From the NCBI GenBank assembly GCA_963734055.1, contig CAVTFQ010000001.1:72292-136291 (forward strand): DNA of 64,000 nucleotides, given 5' to 3'. This stretch comes from CAIWHR01 sp963734055 (lineage in GTDB: Bacteria; Pseudomonadota; Gammaproteobacteria; Burkholderiales; Casimicrobiaceae). The position numbers and the translations under genes are program-made. The stretch's first letter is position 1. Each line of letters begins with the position of its first letter. Below are positions 41,343 to 50,488 of this stretch, piece by piece. The notes beneath the pieces were generated by a model, which was not told the DNA's origin, made no database searches, and saw only the letters and a list, made by a program, of their open reading frames with translations.

Positions 41343-42905
41343 CTATCGCTGCTGCTGCGCGAAGATCGACCGCACGCGCTCCATCGTATCGGCGGAGGAA
41401 GCATCCTTGTCGAGGCGGTAACCCTTGATGCGCGCAAAGCGGAGAGCCAGTCCGCCCCGATAGCGAGGACTCTTTTGAAGGTCGTTGAACGTCACCTCGA
41501 CGACCAGCTCCGGACGCACGCGCACCGTCCCGTCGTCGCGCGCGACCTCGCGCTTGAGCAGTTCCTCGGTCTGCCATTGGAGCATGGCGTCCGTCATGCC
41601 CTTGAAGGTCTTGCCGAGCATCACGAACTCGCCGGTGGCGGGATCAGGCGCGCCGAGGTGCAGGTTCGAAAGCCAGCCTCGACGCCGGCCATGCCCCCAC
41701 TCGGCCGCCAGCACGACGAGATCGAGCGTGTGGCTGCGCTTGACCTTCAGCCACGCGGCGCTGCGGGCGCCGGGCTCGTAGGCGGCGTCGAGCGCCTTCA
41801 CCATCACGCCCTCGTGCCCGCCCGCCACCGCGTCGTCGTAGAACGCGTTCGCCGCAGCCCGATCGCTCGTCACGAGCCGAGGCGCGAGCAGCGTCTCGGG
41901 AAGCGCGGCCGCGAGGGCGTCGTGTCGGGCAGACGCGGGAAGCGCGACGATGTCGTCGTCGTCGCGGCGCAGGCAGTCGAAGAAGAAGACCGAGAGCGGA
42001 AGCCTTCTGCGCATCTCCTCGATGTTCAGTACGCGTCCGAAGCGGCTCATAGTCTCCTGGAAGGGATAGGGCGCGCCGTCGGGCTTCAACGCGATCGCCT
42101 CGCCGTCGAGGATCAGCGTCCGCGCGGCCAGGCCCCGTACCGCCGCGACGACTTCCGGTGTCGCCGCGGTGACCTCGTTGCCGGTGCGTGAGTAGATCCG
42201 CACCTCGTCCTGCTGCTTGTGCACCTGGATGCGCGCTCCGTCGAGCTTCCACTCGAGCGCCGCCACGCCGATGCGCGCCATCGCGTCCTCGATGTCGTCG
42301 GCGGGTTGCGCGAGCATCGGCGCGACCGGCTCGAAGATCGTCATTGCATGGCGATCGAGCCCGACGGCCCCTTCGGCAAGCGCGCTCGTCGCAATCGCAG
42401 CGATGCCGCCGCCGACCATCGCCGCTCGGCGCACCGACGCGACCGGCACGCCAGCGGCCACCGCCACGGCCTCGATCATCAGGCCTTCGAGCGCGCCTTG
42501 CCGGAGTTCCCCCAGCAGCAACCGCGAGAGGAAGCCCCGCTCATCGGTGGTGGCTCTCGACAGCAGTCCTGCCAGGACCTCGCGGCGCTCGCCGGCCGAG
42601 CCGGGCCCACTGGCGACCGCAATCCGATCGAGAGCGGCGTCGACGTCGGCCAGCCCCAGCGTGGGCACCGCGGCGGAGGTCGCTGGCTGCGCAGCGCGGA
42701 TCAGTGCATAGCCAATGCCACTGCGGCCCCGACGCGTCGCGCCCGAAAGATAGGACACCCCGATCTCGACCTCGTCAGCCGTCAGCTGGCGAAGGAATGC
42801 GGCGATCTGCGCGATCTTCGCGTTGCGAGACGATGATGCGGTGACGTGCCGCGAGACGTCGACCAGCGCCGCCAGGAGCATTGTCCGGGCCCCTGGCCAA
42901 CCCAA
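41343..42905 (-). CDS. ATP-dependent DNA ligase
   Basis: Protein of 520 residues, longer than the minimal bacterial Lig E and closer to mycobacterial LigB or archaeal ligases. An N-terminal helical DNA-binding domain (residues 1-200) precedes the nucleotidyltransferase core with the adenylated lysine K220 in LEWKLDGARIQVH. Later motifs are YSRTGNEV, LDGEAIAL, EGVMVK and WLKVKRS. The OB-fold follows (EFVMLGKTFKGMTDAML, VEVTFNDLQKSPRYRGGLALRFARIKGYR in part). It seals DNA nicks using ATP, in addition to the essential NAD-dependent LigA that such bacteria normally have. No Ku or LigD polymerase domain is adjacent. An alternative start is the Met at about residue 9. Confidence 0.92.
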   Translation of the reverse strand: MGWPGARTMLLAALVDVSRHVTASSSRNAKIAQIAAFLRQLTADEVEIGVSYLSGATRRGRSGIGYALIRAAQPATSAAVPTLGLADVDAALDRIAVASGPGSAGERREVLAGLLSRATTDERGFLSRLLLGELRQGALEGLMIEAVAVAAGVPVASVRRAAMVGGGIAAIATSALAEGAVGLDRHAMTIFEPVAPMLAQPADDIEDAMARIGVAALEWKLDGARIQVHKQQDEVRIYSRTGNEVTAATPEVVAAVRGLAARTLILDGEAIALKPDGAPYPFQETMSRFGRVLNIEEMRRRLPLSVFFFDCLRRDDDDIVALPASARHDALAAALPETLLAPRLVTSDRAAANAFYDDAVAGGHEGVMVKALDAAYEPGARSAAWLKVKRSHTLDLVVLAAEWGHGRRRGWLSNLHLGAPDPATGEFVMLGKTFKGMTDAMLQWQTEELLKREVARDDGTVRVRPELVVEVTFNDLQKSPRYRGGLALRFARIKGYRLDKDASSADTMERVRSIFAQQQR

Positions 42906-42915
42906 TCGGCGCGGG

Positions 42916-43098
42916 CTAGATGCTGGTGCGGAGGCAGCGCTCCACGAACGACGGCTTGGGCCCCACCGTCTCGACGGCCCTTCGCAACTCCTCCTCGGTC
43001 ACGCCAAACTTGTGCGCCCAATAGCGCCGTTCGTACTCATGTTCGACGTTCACCTGCGACCTGTCCGGCGCGCTGCTTCCCTGACGATCGTCGGCCAT
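42916..43098 (-). CDS. DUF3606 family protein
   Basis: Protein of 60 residues that matches DUF3606 well: MADDRQGSSAPDRSQVNVEHEYE, then RYWAHKFGVTEEELRRAVETVG. It is a short helical protein of unknown function, common in proteobacteria with stress and DNA-repair genes. It lies just upstream of the ligase on the same strand, with only 10 bp between them, so the two may share a transcript. Confidence 0.85.
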   Translation of the reverse strand: MADDRQGSSAPDRSQVNVEHEYERRYWAHKFGVTEEELRRAVETVGPKPSFVERCLRTSI

Positions 43099-43187
43099 GG
43101 TGTTCTCCACTGCGGCTTGTAGTGCGCAGAATGCTCCGGACTCGCGGATTGCGGTGTCGGTGGCTGCCGCTTTATGCCGTAGGCGAA

Positions 43188-43266
43188 GTCCGACAATCGG
43201 CACGAAGGTCTCCGTCGGCACGCTTCGACTACTGGAACTTCGAGGTCGAGAACCAGATCCCGGAAC
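43188..43266 (+). pseudogene. Remnant of a TonB-dependent receptor
   Basis: The plus strand contains ACAATCGGCAC, then GGCACGCTTCGACTACTGG and AACTTCGAGGTCGAGAACC, coding for TIGT, then (after a one-base shift) DYWNFEVENQI. The intact receptor at 35143-37881 has the same blocks (YTIGT ... GTLDYWNFEIKDQI near 37105-37190) with 26 matching bases apart from one extra T. No further receptor sequence is visible, so this is a short decayed fragment, cut next to the beta-helix gene. Confidence 0.6.
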
Positions 43267-43271
43267 AGGCC

Positions 43272-44345
43272 CTAGATTGGCAAGAACGTCGTGATCGTCC
43301 CCGAAGTCTGCGCCGCACCGCCATTGTTGTTCCGCACGATATTGCCGCCGCCGCTCTCGAAAAGACCACCGCCTCCAATCATTCCGAAATACGCGTTGTC
43401 GACGATCACGCTCCGTGCCACGACGAGCTTCGCTGCGGCCCCGCTTGTCACGACCGCGCCATAAAACGGCGGTTGATTCGAGAACGTGCTGTCGCTGACC
43501 GTCGCCGTCGCCGGGCCGTTGTCGCCGGACACCCAGAGACCATTGCGCGAGTTGCCGATGGCCGATGAGCGCGTGAGCGTCAGGGAAACGAGGCTCGACG
43601 CGACGCCGTTGACCATGAATCCCTGCCAGGCGTTGTAGCTCGAGATGACGCCGTCGGCGCGAACGGTCGTCGGCGTGCTCACCGGTCCGCCGCTCGAATA
43701 CACGCCATAGGCGACGCTCGACGTGAACGTGGAATCGCGCAGCGTGACCCGCGCACCGTTGAAGAAGGCCGCACCGCTCATATTGCGCGCGCTCATCGTG
43801 TTCTCGACCGAGACGTCGATGACGCCATTGATCCAGATTCCGTCATGGCCGTTGTCGCTGACATACGCGTGGGTGATCATGACGCTGGCGCCGGTGGCGG
43901 TGGCGACGATACCCTGCTGTCCCATGCCGCTGATCCTGCAGCGGTCGATGCGCAGCGCGCCCACGGCGGAGACGTTGATGCCGATATCGCCGCCCTGACC
44001 GCTGATCGACAACCCGCGCAGCACTACCGTCGCCCCTGGCGCGTTGACGTCGATGCCGTTGGTCGACGCGAAGACCGAAATCCCGGCATACACGCCGGCC
44101 GGCGCCTCGATGGTAACGGGCTGCGAGACCGTCACGCGTCCGTACGCGCCCGAGTCGAGCACGATGACCTCGCCGCCCGGGTCGGTGTGCGTCAGCGCCG
44201 CGCTGAACGCCCGGCACGGGGCCGTGAGCGTGCACGGATTCGTATCGACGCCTGTCGTTGAGACGAACGTTCGTTGCGCCGCTTCGGCCGAGGCCGTGAC
44301 GGTAAACACGATCAATGCGGGAGCGACAACCTCGGACATTCGCAT
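43272..44345 (-). CDS. Secreted right-handed beta-helix protein (paralog 2)
   Basis: Protein of 357 residues from the Met at 44345, which precedes a signal peptide (MRMSEVVAPALIVFTVTASAEA|AQRTFVS). It shares AAQRTFVSTTGVDTNPCTLTAPCR, GGEVIVLDSGAYGRVTV and GVYAGISVFAS with the genes at 18252 and 61794. The remainder consists of short repeating beta-arc stretches (NGHDGIWINGVIDVSVE, NSRNGLWVSGDNG). The lone extra upstream frame is ignored. Function unknown; an extracellular carbohydrate-binding or lyase-like role is possible. It is divergent from the GT39-like gene. Confidence 0.8.
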   Translation of the reverse strand: MRMSEVVAPALIVFTVTASAEAAQRTFVSTTGVDTNPCTLTAPCRAFSAALTHTDPGGEVIVLDSGAYGRVTVSQPVTIEAPAGVYAGISVFASTNGIDVNAPGATVVLRGLSISGQGGDIGINVSAVGALRIDRCRISGMGQQGIVATATGASVMITHAYVSDNGHDGIWINGVIDVSVENTMSARNMSGAAFFNGARVTLRDSTFTSSVAYGVYSSGGPVSTPTTVRADGVISSYNAWQGFMVNGVASSLVSLTLTRSSAIGNSRNGLWVSGDNGPATATVSDSTFSNQPPFYGAVVTSGAAAKLVVARSVIVDNAYFGMIGGGGLFESGGGNIVRNNNGGAAQTSGTITTFLPI

Positions 44346-44448
44346 GACACTGTCCCCCTGAGTCCCGGAATCCGGTGAAGCCGGCATTCTGCCAGCGCAG
44401 GTGCGCGCTGTCACACGGGGTGTCGGCGTATGCTGCCGCGTCTTGCCT

Positions 44449-46005
44449 ATGGAAATCTCGACCGTTGGAATCCGGGTGAACGAAGCATTGCGCATTCTCT
44501 GGGCACGCGGCCGGCGGCAAGCGCCCGCGCTCCGGGGATTGCTGGTGACCGTCTTCCTCGTTCTTTGCTGGCACTACGCTTCGGGTCTCAACCTCTGGGG
44601 CGACGAAGCGTACACCCTCGAATTCGTCGAAGGACGGACGCCGACCGTCGATCCGAGTCACCTGCCCACGTATTACCTGCTGCTGAAGCTCCTGACGTCG
44701 GTCGTTCCGGGGACGAACGAACTGGCGCTACGTATGCTTCACGCGCTCGCGCTCGCCGTCGGCCTGCTGTTCGGGGCACTGACGGTGCGGCGCACGACGG
44801 AAAGCGAAGGCATCGCGCTGGTTTCACTCGGGGTCGCGGTCCTTCTGCCTGATTTTCTCTTTTACGCCACCAATCTGCGGATGTATGCGTTCACCTTCCT
44901 GGTCACGATGGCTCACATGGACGCGGTCAGCCGGCTCGCGACCGAAGACGAAGCGCCAGCTCCGCCGAGGCTTGCGTGGTACGTCGTCAGCGGGGCTGCG
45001 CTGGTGGCGATCGACTTTCCCGGGCTGCCGTATTTCGCGATCGGAGCCGCGTACCTCGCTCTGCGCTGGATCCGCGGGCGGCGATGGACAGCCCTGCCGT
45101 TACTGCTTCTTCCCCTCCTGCCCCTTGTTGGGTTCTTCCTCGCGAACAAATGGCTGTTCGCGGACCTCCTGCGCTGGAAACCGGACGGAGATCAGTTCCC
45201 TCCTTCGGCGAGCTCCTTCGACATTCTCAAATGGGCGTACCTGAGCTTCCGCCCCGGTCTCGATCTCGTGTACGCCGCGCCGCTCCCGACCACGTTCGTG
45301 CTGGCGCTTCCCCCCTCGATCTTCGCCGTGATCCTCCTCGGCGCGGTCCGGCAGGCCATCGGCTCGCGCGGAAAGTCGTCCGCGGAACGGCTGATTCCGC
45401 TGCTGGCTCTGTTCTGGATCGTGCTTGTTCCCACCGGCTTCACGTTCACGCGGATCTTTCTGCCCAGCCAGTTCTTCATGGTCGTCGTTCTGGTCGGGGC
45501 CGCGCGCTCACCGGAAAAGGCGCTGCGCTGGGCCGCGCGCGCCGCCGTCGTCGTGCTGGTGCTGGTCAATCTGCAGCAGGCCCTGATGCCGACCTACAGG
45601 CTCGACAGCGCGATCCCGTACCGGCAGATCGCCGACGATGCCTTCGCTGTCTGCGAGGCCGAAGGCATCGACACGGTCACGGCCTCGGACAACAGCCTCA
45701 ACGTCGAATCCATCTTCCGCTACATGCGTCGCCACGCGTTCAGCCGGCCGATGCGCTTCCTCGTCGTAAACGACGCCGAGCTCGCTCGGCGCGCAACCGA
45801 GCTCGGTGGCCGGCCGTTCCTCTTCATCTCGCACATGGGCAGGGACGGCGCGTTCGTCGACATCCGCCGGCTCGGGGGCGGAACTCCGCGGCTGCTTCGC
45901 GGCTACCTTCCGCTGCGGGATCTGCCCTACAACGATCTCTGGAAGCGACGATACATGGAGCGTGCCTCCCAGCCCGATGCAATCGAGCTCTGGATCTTCT
46001 CCTGA
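44449..46005 (+). CDS. GT39-like membrane glycosyltransferase
   Basis: Protein of 518 residues with about 10-12 membrane helices. After the first helix comes NLWGDEAYTLEFVEGRTP, matching the acidic DE-containing first outer loop of the PMT/ArnT/GT39 family, and later LPDFLFYATNLRMYAFTFLV. These enzymes move sugars from lipid-linked donors to lipids or proteins on the periplasmic side. The last 150 residues are soluble. The Met at 44449 is chosen because it follows the start of similarity; an upstream frame is also open. Acceptor and sugar are unknown. Confidence 0.78.
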   Translation: MEISTVGIRVNEALRILWARGRRQAPALRGLLVTVFLVLCWHYASGLNLWGDEAYTLEFVEGRTPTVDPSHLPTYYLLLKLLTSVVPGTNELALRMLHALALAVGLLFGALTVRRTTESEGIALVSLGVAVLLPDFLFYATNLRMYAFTFLVTMAHMDAVSRLATEDEAPAPPRLAWYVVSGAALVAIDFPGLPYFAIGAAYLALRWIRGRRWTALPLLLLPLLPLVGFFLANKWLFADLLRWKPDGDQFPPSASSFDILKWAYLSFRPGLDLVYAAPLPTTFVLALPPSIFAVILLGAVRQAIGSRGKSSAERLIPLLALFWIVLVPTGFTFTRIFLPSQFFMVVVLVGAARSPEKALRWAARAAVVVLVLVNLQQALMPTYRLDSAIPYRQIADDAFAVCEAEGIDTVTASDNSLNVESIFRYMRRHAFSRPMRFLVVNDAELARRATELGGRPFLFISHMGRDGAFVDIRRLGGGTPRLLRGYLPLRDLPYNDLWKRRYMERASQPDAIELWIFS

Positions 46006-46073
46006 AATGGCTGGATGAGGGCCATGCGTCCCAGCCACATCGCAGCGCGGAGGAAAGTTAGAATGGCCCATCC

Positions 46074-46643
46074 ATGTCACGCAACTCCGCCAGGACCCCT
46101 TCCCGCAGGACCGGCATCCCGGGCAGCCGCCCGAAGCCATCGACCCCGCGCATCCCGACGGCGCGCGCGTCGTCTTCGCAGGTCGCCGCGGCAACAGCGG
46201 TGCTGCAACAATTCCGCGAGCTTTTCAGGGTATCGCAGCAGCATTTCCAGCGGATCGAATCGAATTGCGGGGTGAGCGGCGCCCAGCTTTGGGCCTTGTC
46301 CGAGGTCGCCGCCACGCCCGGGCTCACGATCTCGGAGCTCGCGCGCAAGCTGTCGGTTCACCTGTCCACGTCGAGCAACCTCCTGGACAAGCTCGAAACC
46401 CGGAAGCTCATCCGGCGCGTGCGAAGCAGCAAGGATCAGAGGGTCGTGCGGGTCTTCCTCACGGCCGCCGGTGCGCGGACGCTGCGCAAGGCTCCCGAAC
46501 CGGTGGCCGGCGTGATTCCGGATGCGCTCGGAAAGATGGCGCCGTCGGCTCTGAGAGCGCTCAGGCGCGATCTCGGCCGGCTCCTCGAGCTCGCGAGCGT
46601 GCGCGACCCGAACGAGGGCATGAATCCGCTGAACGAGCCTTGA
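46074..46643 (+). CDS. MarR family transcriptional regulator 2
   Basis: Protein of 189 residues with an unusual 35-residue Ser/Pro/Arg-rich N-terminus, so the start may be downstream. The MarR core has GVSGAQLWALSEVAATPGLTISELARKLSVHLSTSSNLLDKL (HTH around residues 67-108; key words TISELARKL, STSSNLLDKLE) and the wing RRVRSSKDQRVVRVFLT. It is convergent with the FAD monooxygenase gene (gap 55 bp), which could be a regulated target but this is not evident from promoter sites. Confidence 0.85.
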   Translation: MSRNSARTPSRRTGIPGSRPKPSTPRIPTARASSSQVAAATAVLQQFRELFRVSQQHFQRIESNCGVSGAQLWALSEVAATPGLTISELARKLSVHLSTSSNLLDKLETRKLIRRVRSSKDQRVVRVFLTAAGARTLRKAPEPVAGVIPDALGKMAPSALRALRRDLGRLLELASVRDPNEGMNPLNEP

Positions 46644-46698
46644 AGTCAGGGCCTCGGCCACCGCCTCCGCATGGCACGCTGGGGAGGCGGCGCGTCGA

Positions 46699-47883
46699 TC
46701 AGAACCCGTAAGCCGGAACGTGCAGGTCGTCGCGCAGATCGCGGCCGATGAAGAAATCGGCGACAGGCGGGAAACGCAACAGGCGCGTCACCAGGTTGCG
46801 GATATTGATGCCGACGGCGGTCTTCGGGGCGAACGCCGACGCGAATTTCACTGCGGACTGCTGCTTGCCCTTCACGAACGGCATCATGCGCTGCTCGTAG
46901 CGGGCGAAAGCCGCGGCATGATCGTCGCCGCACGCCCGTAACTCGCCCGCAAGCACGTAAGCCGCGGCCATTGCGAGGCCGGTGCCTTCACCTGCGAGGA
47001 GGGAGACGCAGGCGGCGGCATCGCCGATGAGCGCCGTGCGCTCCTTCGTCCAGCGGTCCATTCGGATCTGGCTCACGCGATCGAAGTAGATCTCCCCGGC
47101 ATCGTGCATGGCAGCGAGGATTCGCGGGCATTCCCAGCCGACGTCGGCAAACGCGTTCGTGAGCACCGCCTTGCGCTCCTCGTCGCTGGAAGGCAGCCGA
47201 CCGCTCAGGTACTCGTCGCGAAAGATGAACAGGAACAGCGTCTTGTCACCGCGCATCGAAAATCGCGAGACCTGTCTTCCGGGCACCGCGTGGCTCATAT
47301 AGAGCAGCTCGTCGCGCGGCCGATAGCCGTCGCTCTCGAAGGCCGCGACGTGGTAGCCCAGCGGGACTTCGAAGTCCGATTGCGGCCCGAACGCGAGGCG
47401 GCGGATGCGCGAATGCAGCCCGTCGGCGCCGACGACCAGATCGACTTCGCGCGAGGCGGCATGGTCGAAGCCGACCCGCACCCGGTGGTCCTCGACCGCG
47501 ATCCCCGCGATCGAGTCGCCGAAGATCGTCTCGACCTTCCCGCCCAGCGCACGATAGATCGTAGCCGCAAGGTCGGAGCGGGGCAGGCTCGTGAAGCGGC
47601 CATGGGTGAGGCGGCTGAAGACGTCCGTCGAAAAGCCGCCGCCCTTGCGGCCGCGCCGGTCGACGAAGCGGACCTCCCGCACCTGGTAACCCTGCTCCAT
47701 GATCTGGGGGATCAGACCCATCTTCTCGGCGATATCGTAGCCAACGCCCCAGAAGTCGATGATGTACCCTCCGCTGCGAAGTCGTGGCGCCTCCTCGACG
47801 AGCACAACCTCGTGACCGGATTCGCGAAGCCAATAAGCCAGCGTCGGGCCGGCGATGCCGATCCCATTGATCGCAATTCTCAT
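46699..47883 (-). CDS. FAD-dependent monooxygenase (TetX/UbiH-like)
   Basis: Protein of 394 residues, group A flavoprotein monooxygenase. FAD motif 1 is INGIGIAGPTLAYWLRESGHEVVLVEE, with the GxGxxG glycines at the start. The conserved FAD/NAD(P)H DG motif is VDLVVGADGLHSRIR and the GD motif is RTALIGDAAACVSLLAGEGTGLAM. Residues 80-95 (FSTDVFSRLTHGRFTSLPR) are typical of the TetX-like branch that hydroxylates aromatic or drug substrates. The true substrate is unknown. No ribosome-binding site stands out beyond GAGG-like bases before the ATG. Confidence 0.9.
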   Translation of the reverse strand: MRIAINGIGIAGPTLAYWLRESGHEVVLVEEAPRLRSGGYIIDFWGVGYDIAEKMGLIPQIMEQGYQVREVRFVDRRGRKGGGFSTDVFSRLTHGRFTSLPRSDLAATIYRALGGKVETIFGDSIAGIAVEDHRVRVGFDHAASREVDLVVGADGLHSRIRRLAFGPQSDFEVPLGYHVAAFESDGYRPRDELLYMSHAVPGRQVSRFSMRGDKTLFLFIFRDEYLSGRLPSSDEERKAVLTNAFADVGWECPRILAAMHDAGEIYFDRVSQIRMDRWTKERTALIGDAAACVSLLAGEGTGLAMAAAYVLAGELRACGDDHAAAFARYEQRMMPFVKGKQQSAVKFASAFAPKTAVGINIRNLVTRLLRFPPVADFFIGRDLRDDLHVPAYGF

Positions 47884-47946
47884 GAGCCTCCCGAGGCGTC
47901 CTCGCGTCGCGGCCTGCCACTCCGGCCTTCGTGCGCGCGGTCGCGG

Positions 47947-49404
47947 CTAGCCAAGCTCGATCCCGACGAACAATTGTTCATTGTCGCGCTGCACCTGCAA
48001 GGCAACCGATTTGCCCGCCTTGGCGATCAGCGAGCTGAGCTGCGCGGGGTCTTTGACGCGAGCTCCGTTCACCCCGAGGATCACGTCGCCGGGCTCGATG
48101 CCGGCCATTGCCGCCGGACCGGAGGAGCCTTCCACGATCACGCCTCCCGCCACATCGAGATTGTTCTTCTCCTGCGGAGTCAACGGGCGTACGGCCAGAC
48201 CGAGGCGACTGTCCTGGGCACCCGCCGAGTCCGCGGCCGCGACCTTGGACGATTCCAGCTTCTCCAGCTTGACGACGAGGCGCGTGCGAGCCCCCCCGCG
48301 GAGCACGTCCAGCGTCGCCTCCGTCCCCGGCTTCGCGCTCGCCACCAGCAGCGGCAGGACGGACGACGATGCGACATCCTTGTCGTTGAACTTGACGATG
48401 ATGTCTCCGGGCTCGACCCCTGCCTTCGCGGCAGGCCCGTTCTTCTCGACCGAACTGACCAGCGCGCCCCTCGGCTGGCTCAGCTTGAACGCATTCGCGA
48501 GCTTCTGGTCGACCTGCTGCACCGTCACCCCGAGATGGCTGCGGGTGACGTGCCCCGTGGCGAGCAGCTGACTCTCCACCTGCGTTGCCACATCGATCGG
48601 GATTGCAAACGACAGCCCCTGATAGCCGCCGCTTTGCGAATAGATCTGGGCATTGATGCCGATCACCTCGCCCCGCGTGTCGAACAGCGGGCCGCCCGAA
48701 TTCCCCGGATTGACCGCGACGTCCGTCTGGATGAACGGAATGTAGGTCTCCTGGGGCAGGCTACGGAGCTTGGCGCTGACGATGCCCGCGGTTGCGGAGT
48801 TCTCGAAGCCGAACGGAGAGCCGAGCGCTACCACCCACTCCCCGACCTTGACGTCGGCGGCTTTACCCAGCTTCACGGTAGGGAGGTCGGTCGCGTCGAT
48901 CTTCAGGACCGCAATGTCACTCGGCTTGTCGATGCCGAGGACCTTGGCCGTGAATTCGCGCCCGTCCGTGAGCTTCACCGTCACGTCCGACGCGTTGTCC
49001 ACGACGTGGGCATTGGTGAGAATCACTCCGTCCGGGCGCACGATGAAGCCGGACCCGATCCCGCGCAACGCGTAATCGTGGGGCATCGGCATCGGGAACT
49101 GATGGAAGAACCAATAGAACGGATCATTCTTGTCGAGTCCGTGCGCGTGCGGAGCCATGCCCGCCGTCCGTTCCGTCTCGGTGACGCTGATATTGACGAC
49201 CGCCGGTCCGTACCTGGCGACCAGGCCCGAGAAGTCCGGCAGCGACGCCACCGCATTGGAGGGCACGGCGGCAACCGCCTGGGTTTGCATCGAGGTCGCG
49301 CCGGCGGCGCGAAAGAGCGGATGCTCGCCTGCCGAGTACCAGCTGACGCCCGAGGCAAGAATGCCGATCCCGACGAGGCTGAGAACGATGACCTTGAGCT
49401 TCAT
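47947..49404 (-). CDS. Do-family periplasmic serine protease (DegQ/MucD type)
   Basis: Protein of 485 residues with an N-terminal membrane/signal segment (VIVLSLVGIGILASGVSWY). The HtrA catalytic triad is H133 (LTNAHVV), D163 (PSDIAVLKID) and S236 (NPGNSGGPL). Two PDZ domains follow (residues about 285-385 and 395-480; GALVSSVEKNGPAAKAGVEPGD and GVIVEGSSGPAAMAGIEPGD). The size and PDZ count suit DegP/DegQ/MucD, which degrade misfolded periplasmic proteins. AAGGAGGG lies 6 bp before the ATG. It borders the trxC-hsp20-lon stress block, suggesting a protein-quality-control locus. Confidence 0.92.
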   Translation of the reverse strand: MKLKVIVLSLVGIGILASGVSWYSAGEHPLFRAAGATSMQTQAVAAVPSNAVASLPDFSGLVARYGPAVVNISVTETERTAGMAPHAHGLDKNDPFYWFFHQFPMPMPHDYALRGIGSGFIVRPDGVILTNAHVVDNASDVTVKLTDGREFTAKVLGIDKPSDIAVLKIDATDLPTVKLGKAADVKVGEWVVALGSPFGFENSATAGIVSAKLRSLPQETYIPFIQTDVAVNPGNSGGPLFDTRGEVIGINAQIYSQSGGYQGLSFAIPIDVATQVESQLLATGHVTRSHLGVTVQQVDQKLANAFKLSQPRGALVSSVEKNGPAAKAGVEPGDIIVKFNDKDVASSSVLPLLVASAKPGTEATLDVLRGGARTRLVVKLEKLESSKVAAADSAGAQDSRLGLAVRPLTPQEKNNLDVAGGVIVEGSSGPAAMAGIEPGDVILGVNGARVKDPAQLSSLIAKAGKSVALQVQRDNEQLFVGIELG

Positions 49405-49529
49405 GCGCTGCCCTCCTTAGGGAAATTCGCGATCGATCAAAGCGGCCTCGTATTCGCAACGCCCCTTTTCCGCCTCGCGCGGAGACCGGACCACTCTGAT
49501 TAGATCCAACGGCAGGCCGCCCCGTTCGG

Positions 49530-49557
49530 TTTACGCGATCGTGTCACTGTATATACT
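49530..49557 (+). promoter_or_regulatory. Putative sigma70 promoter upstream of DUF1326-DUF2182
   Basis: TTTACG at 49530-49535 and TATACT at 49552-49557 are 16 bp apart, in the only AT-rich island between the Do protease and the DUF1326 gene. The start would lie near 49564, giving a leader of about 320 nt. Confidence 0.5.
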
Positions 49558-49561
49558 ATTT

Positions 49562-49577
49562 GGCAATATTAATTGCC
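49562..49577. promoter_or_regulatory. Palindrome GGCAAT-N4-ATTGCC, possible operator
   Basis: Perfect inverted repeat GGCAAT/ATTGCC with a 4-bp centre, located 5 bp after the putative -10 box and therefore overlapping the predicted transcription start. No matching regulator gene is visible nearby. Confidence 0.45.
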
Positions 49578-49885
49578 CCACCGGGAATGAAGGGCAACCG
49601 AACGCCATCGGGAGCGCAAGTCCGGAACGCTGCTCGAGGCGGCCTGTCAGAGGACGTGACGGGCCGGCGTGGGAAGGTCCCTTACCGGCGCCTTCGCCGC
49701 CGGACTGTGCCCGGGCCGGTACGGCGGCCTCGGCGTGGGCGGAGGGGGGCGCCCGGTATCCCTAGCCGGGCATCTGCGGCTCAAGGAAGAAGATCGATCC
49801 CCAAAACGGGGATTCTCTGCCCGAAGAGGCGGTTGCGGGCTCCTCGGAAGCTCGCTCGATGGAATTGAGGCCGGAGGACAGCGCG
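49578..49885. other. GC-rich leader region without gene
   Basis: About 308 bp between the palindrome and the DUF1326 start. No ORF is convincing. Several hairpins can form, for example GATCCCC/GGGGATTC around 49796-49815 and CCGGGCC/GGCC-type stems near 49710-49780. This would be the 5' leader of the DUF1326 transcript if the upstream promoter is correct. Confidence 0.4.
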
Positions 49886-50488
49886 ATGGCAACTCAGTGG
49901 AAGGTCAAGGGCTCGTATTTTGAAACCTGCAACTGCGAAGCGGCATGTCCTTGCAATTTCGGTGGACCGCCGACCGAAGGTCACTGTACGGTGCTGGCCG
50001 GCTGGCACATCGACGAGGGCCACTTCGACGGCACGAGGCTCGACGGGCTCAACGCGGCGATGGTGGCGCATTCGCCCGGCCACATGCTGAAAACGAAATG
50101 GAAAGTGGCCCTCTATTTCGACAGCCGCGCCAGCGCCCCCCAGACCGAGGCTTTGACCCAGATCTTTTCGGGCAAGGCGGGCGGGATCATGAAGGAACTC
50201 TCTGCCTTCATCGGTGAGGTTGCCGGAGTGCGGAACGTGCCGATCGACTACCGCGCCGAGGGGCGCAAGCGGAGCATCCGGGTCGGAGAGGTCGCAGTCG
50301 CGGACATCGAGGCGATAGACGGCGAAGGCGGGCGCGACACGCTGATCACGAATCCACCGCTCAATCTTGCTCCAGGCGAGGCTCTCGTTGTCGCGCGGAG
50401 CAAGCGCTACCGGTACGCCGACTGCGGTATGAGCGTGGAAGTTTCGAACAAGAACGGCTTTTACGCGCCCTTCAGCTACGCGCCCTAA
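49886..50488 (+). CDS. DUF1326 domain protein
   Basis: Protein of 200 residues with the DUF1326 signature YFETCNCEAACPCNF, giving C15, C17, C21 and C23 near the N-terminus, followed by GHCTVLAGWHIDEGHFDGTRLDGL. The Cys cluster suggests metal binding, but this is not proven. GGAGG lies before the ATG. It is immediately followed by a DUF2182 membrane protein; the two families commonly occur together and probably work as a pair. Function unknown. Confidence 0.9.
   Translation: MATQWKVKGSYFETCNCEAACPCNFGGPPTEGHCTVLAGWHIDEGHFDGTRLDGLNAAMVAHSPGHMLKTKWKVALYFDSRASAPQTEALTQIFSGKAGGIMKELSAFIGEVAGVRNVPIDYRAEGRKRSIRVGEVAVADIEAIDGEGGRDTLITNPPLNLAPGEALVVARSKRYRYADCGMSVEVSNKNGFYAPFSYAP

Noticed and set aside
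47104..49503. A 799-residue plus-strand open frame over the monooxygenase and protease genes
   Set aside because: It spans two well-supported minus-strand genes and shows no motif of its own.
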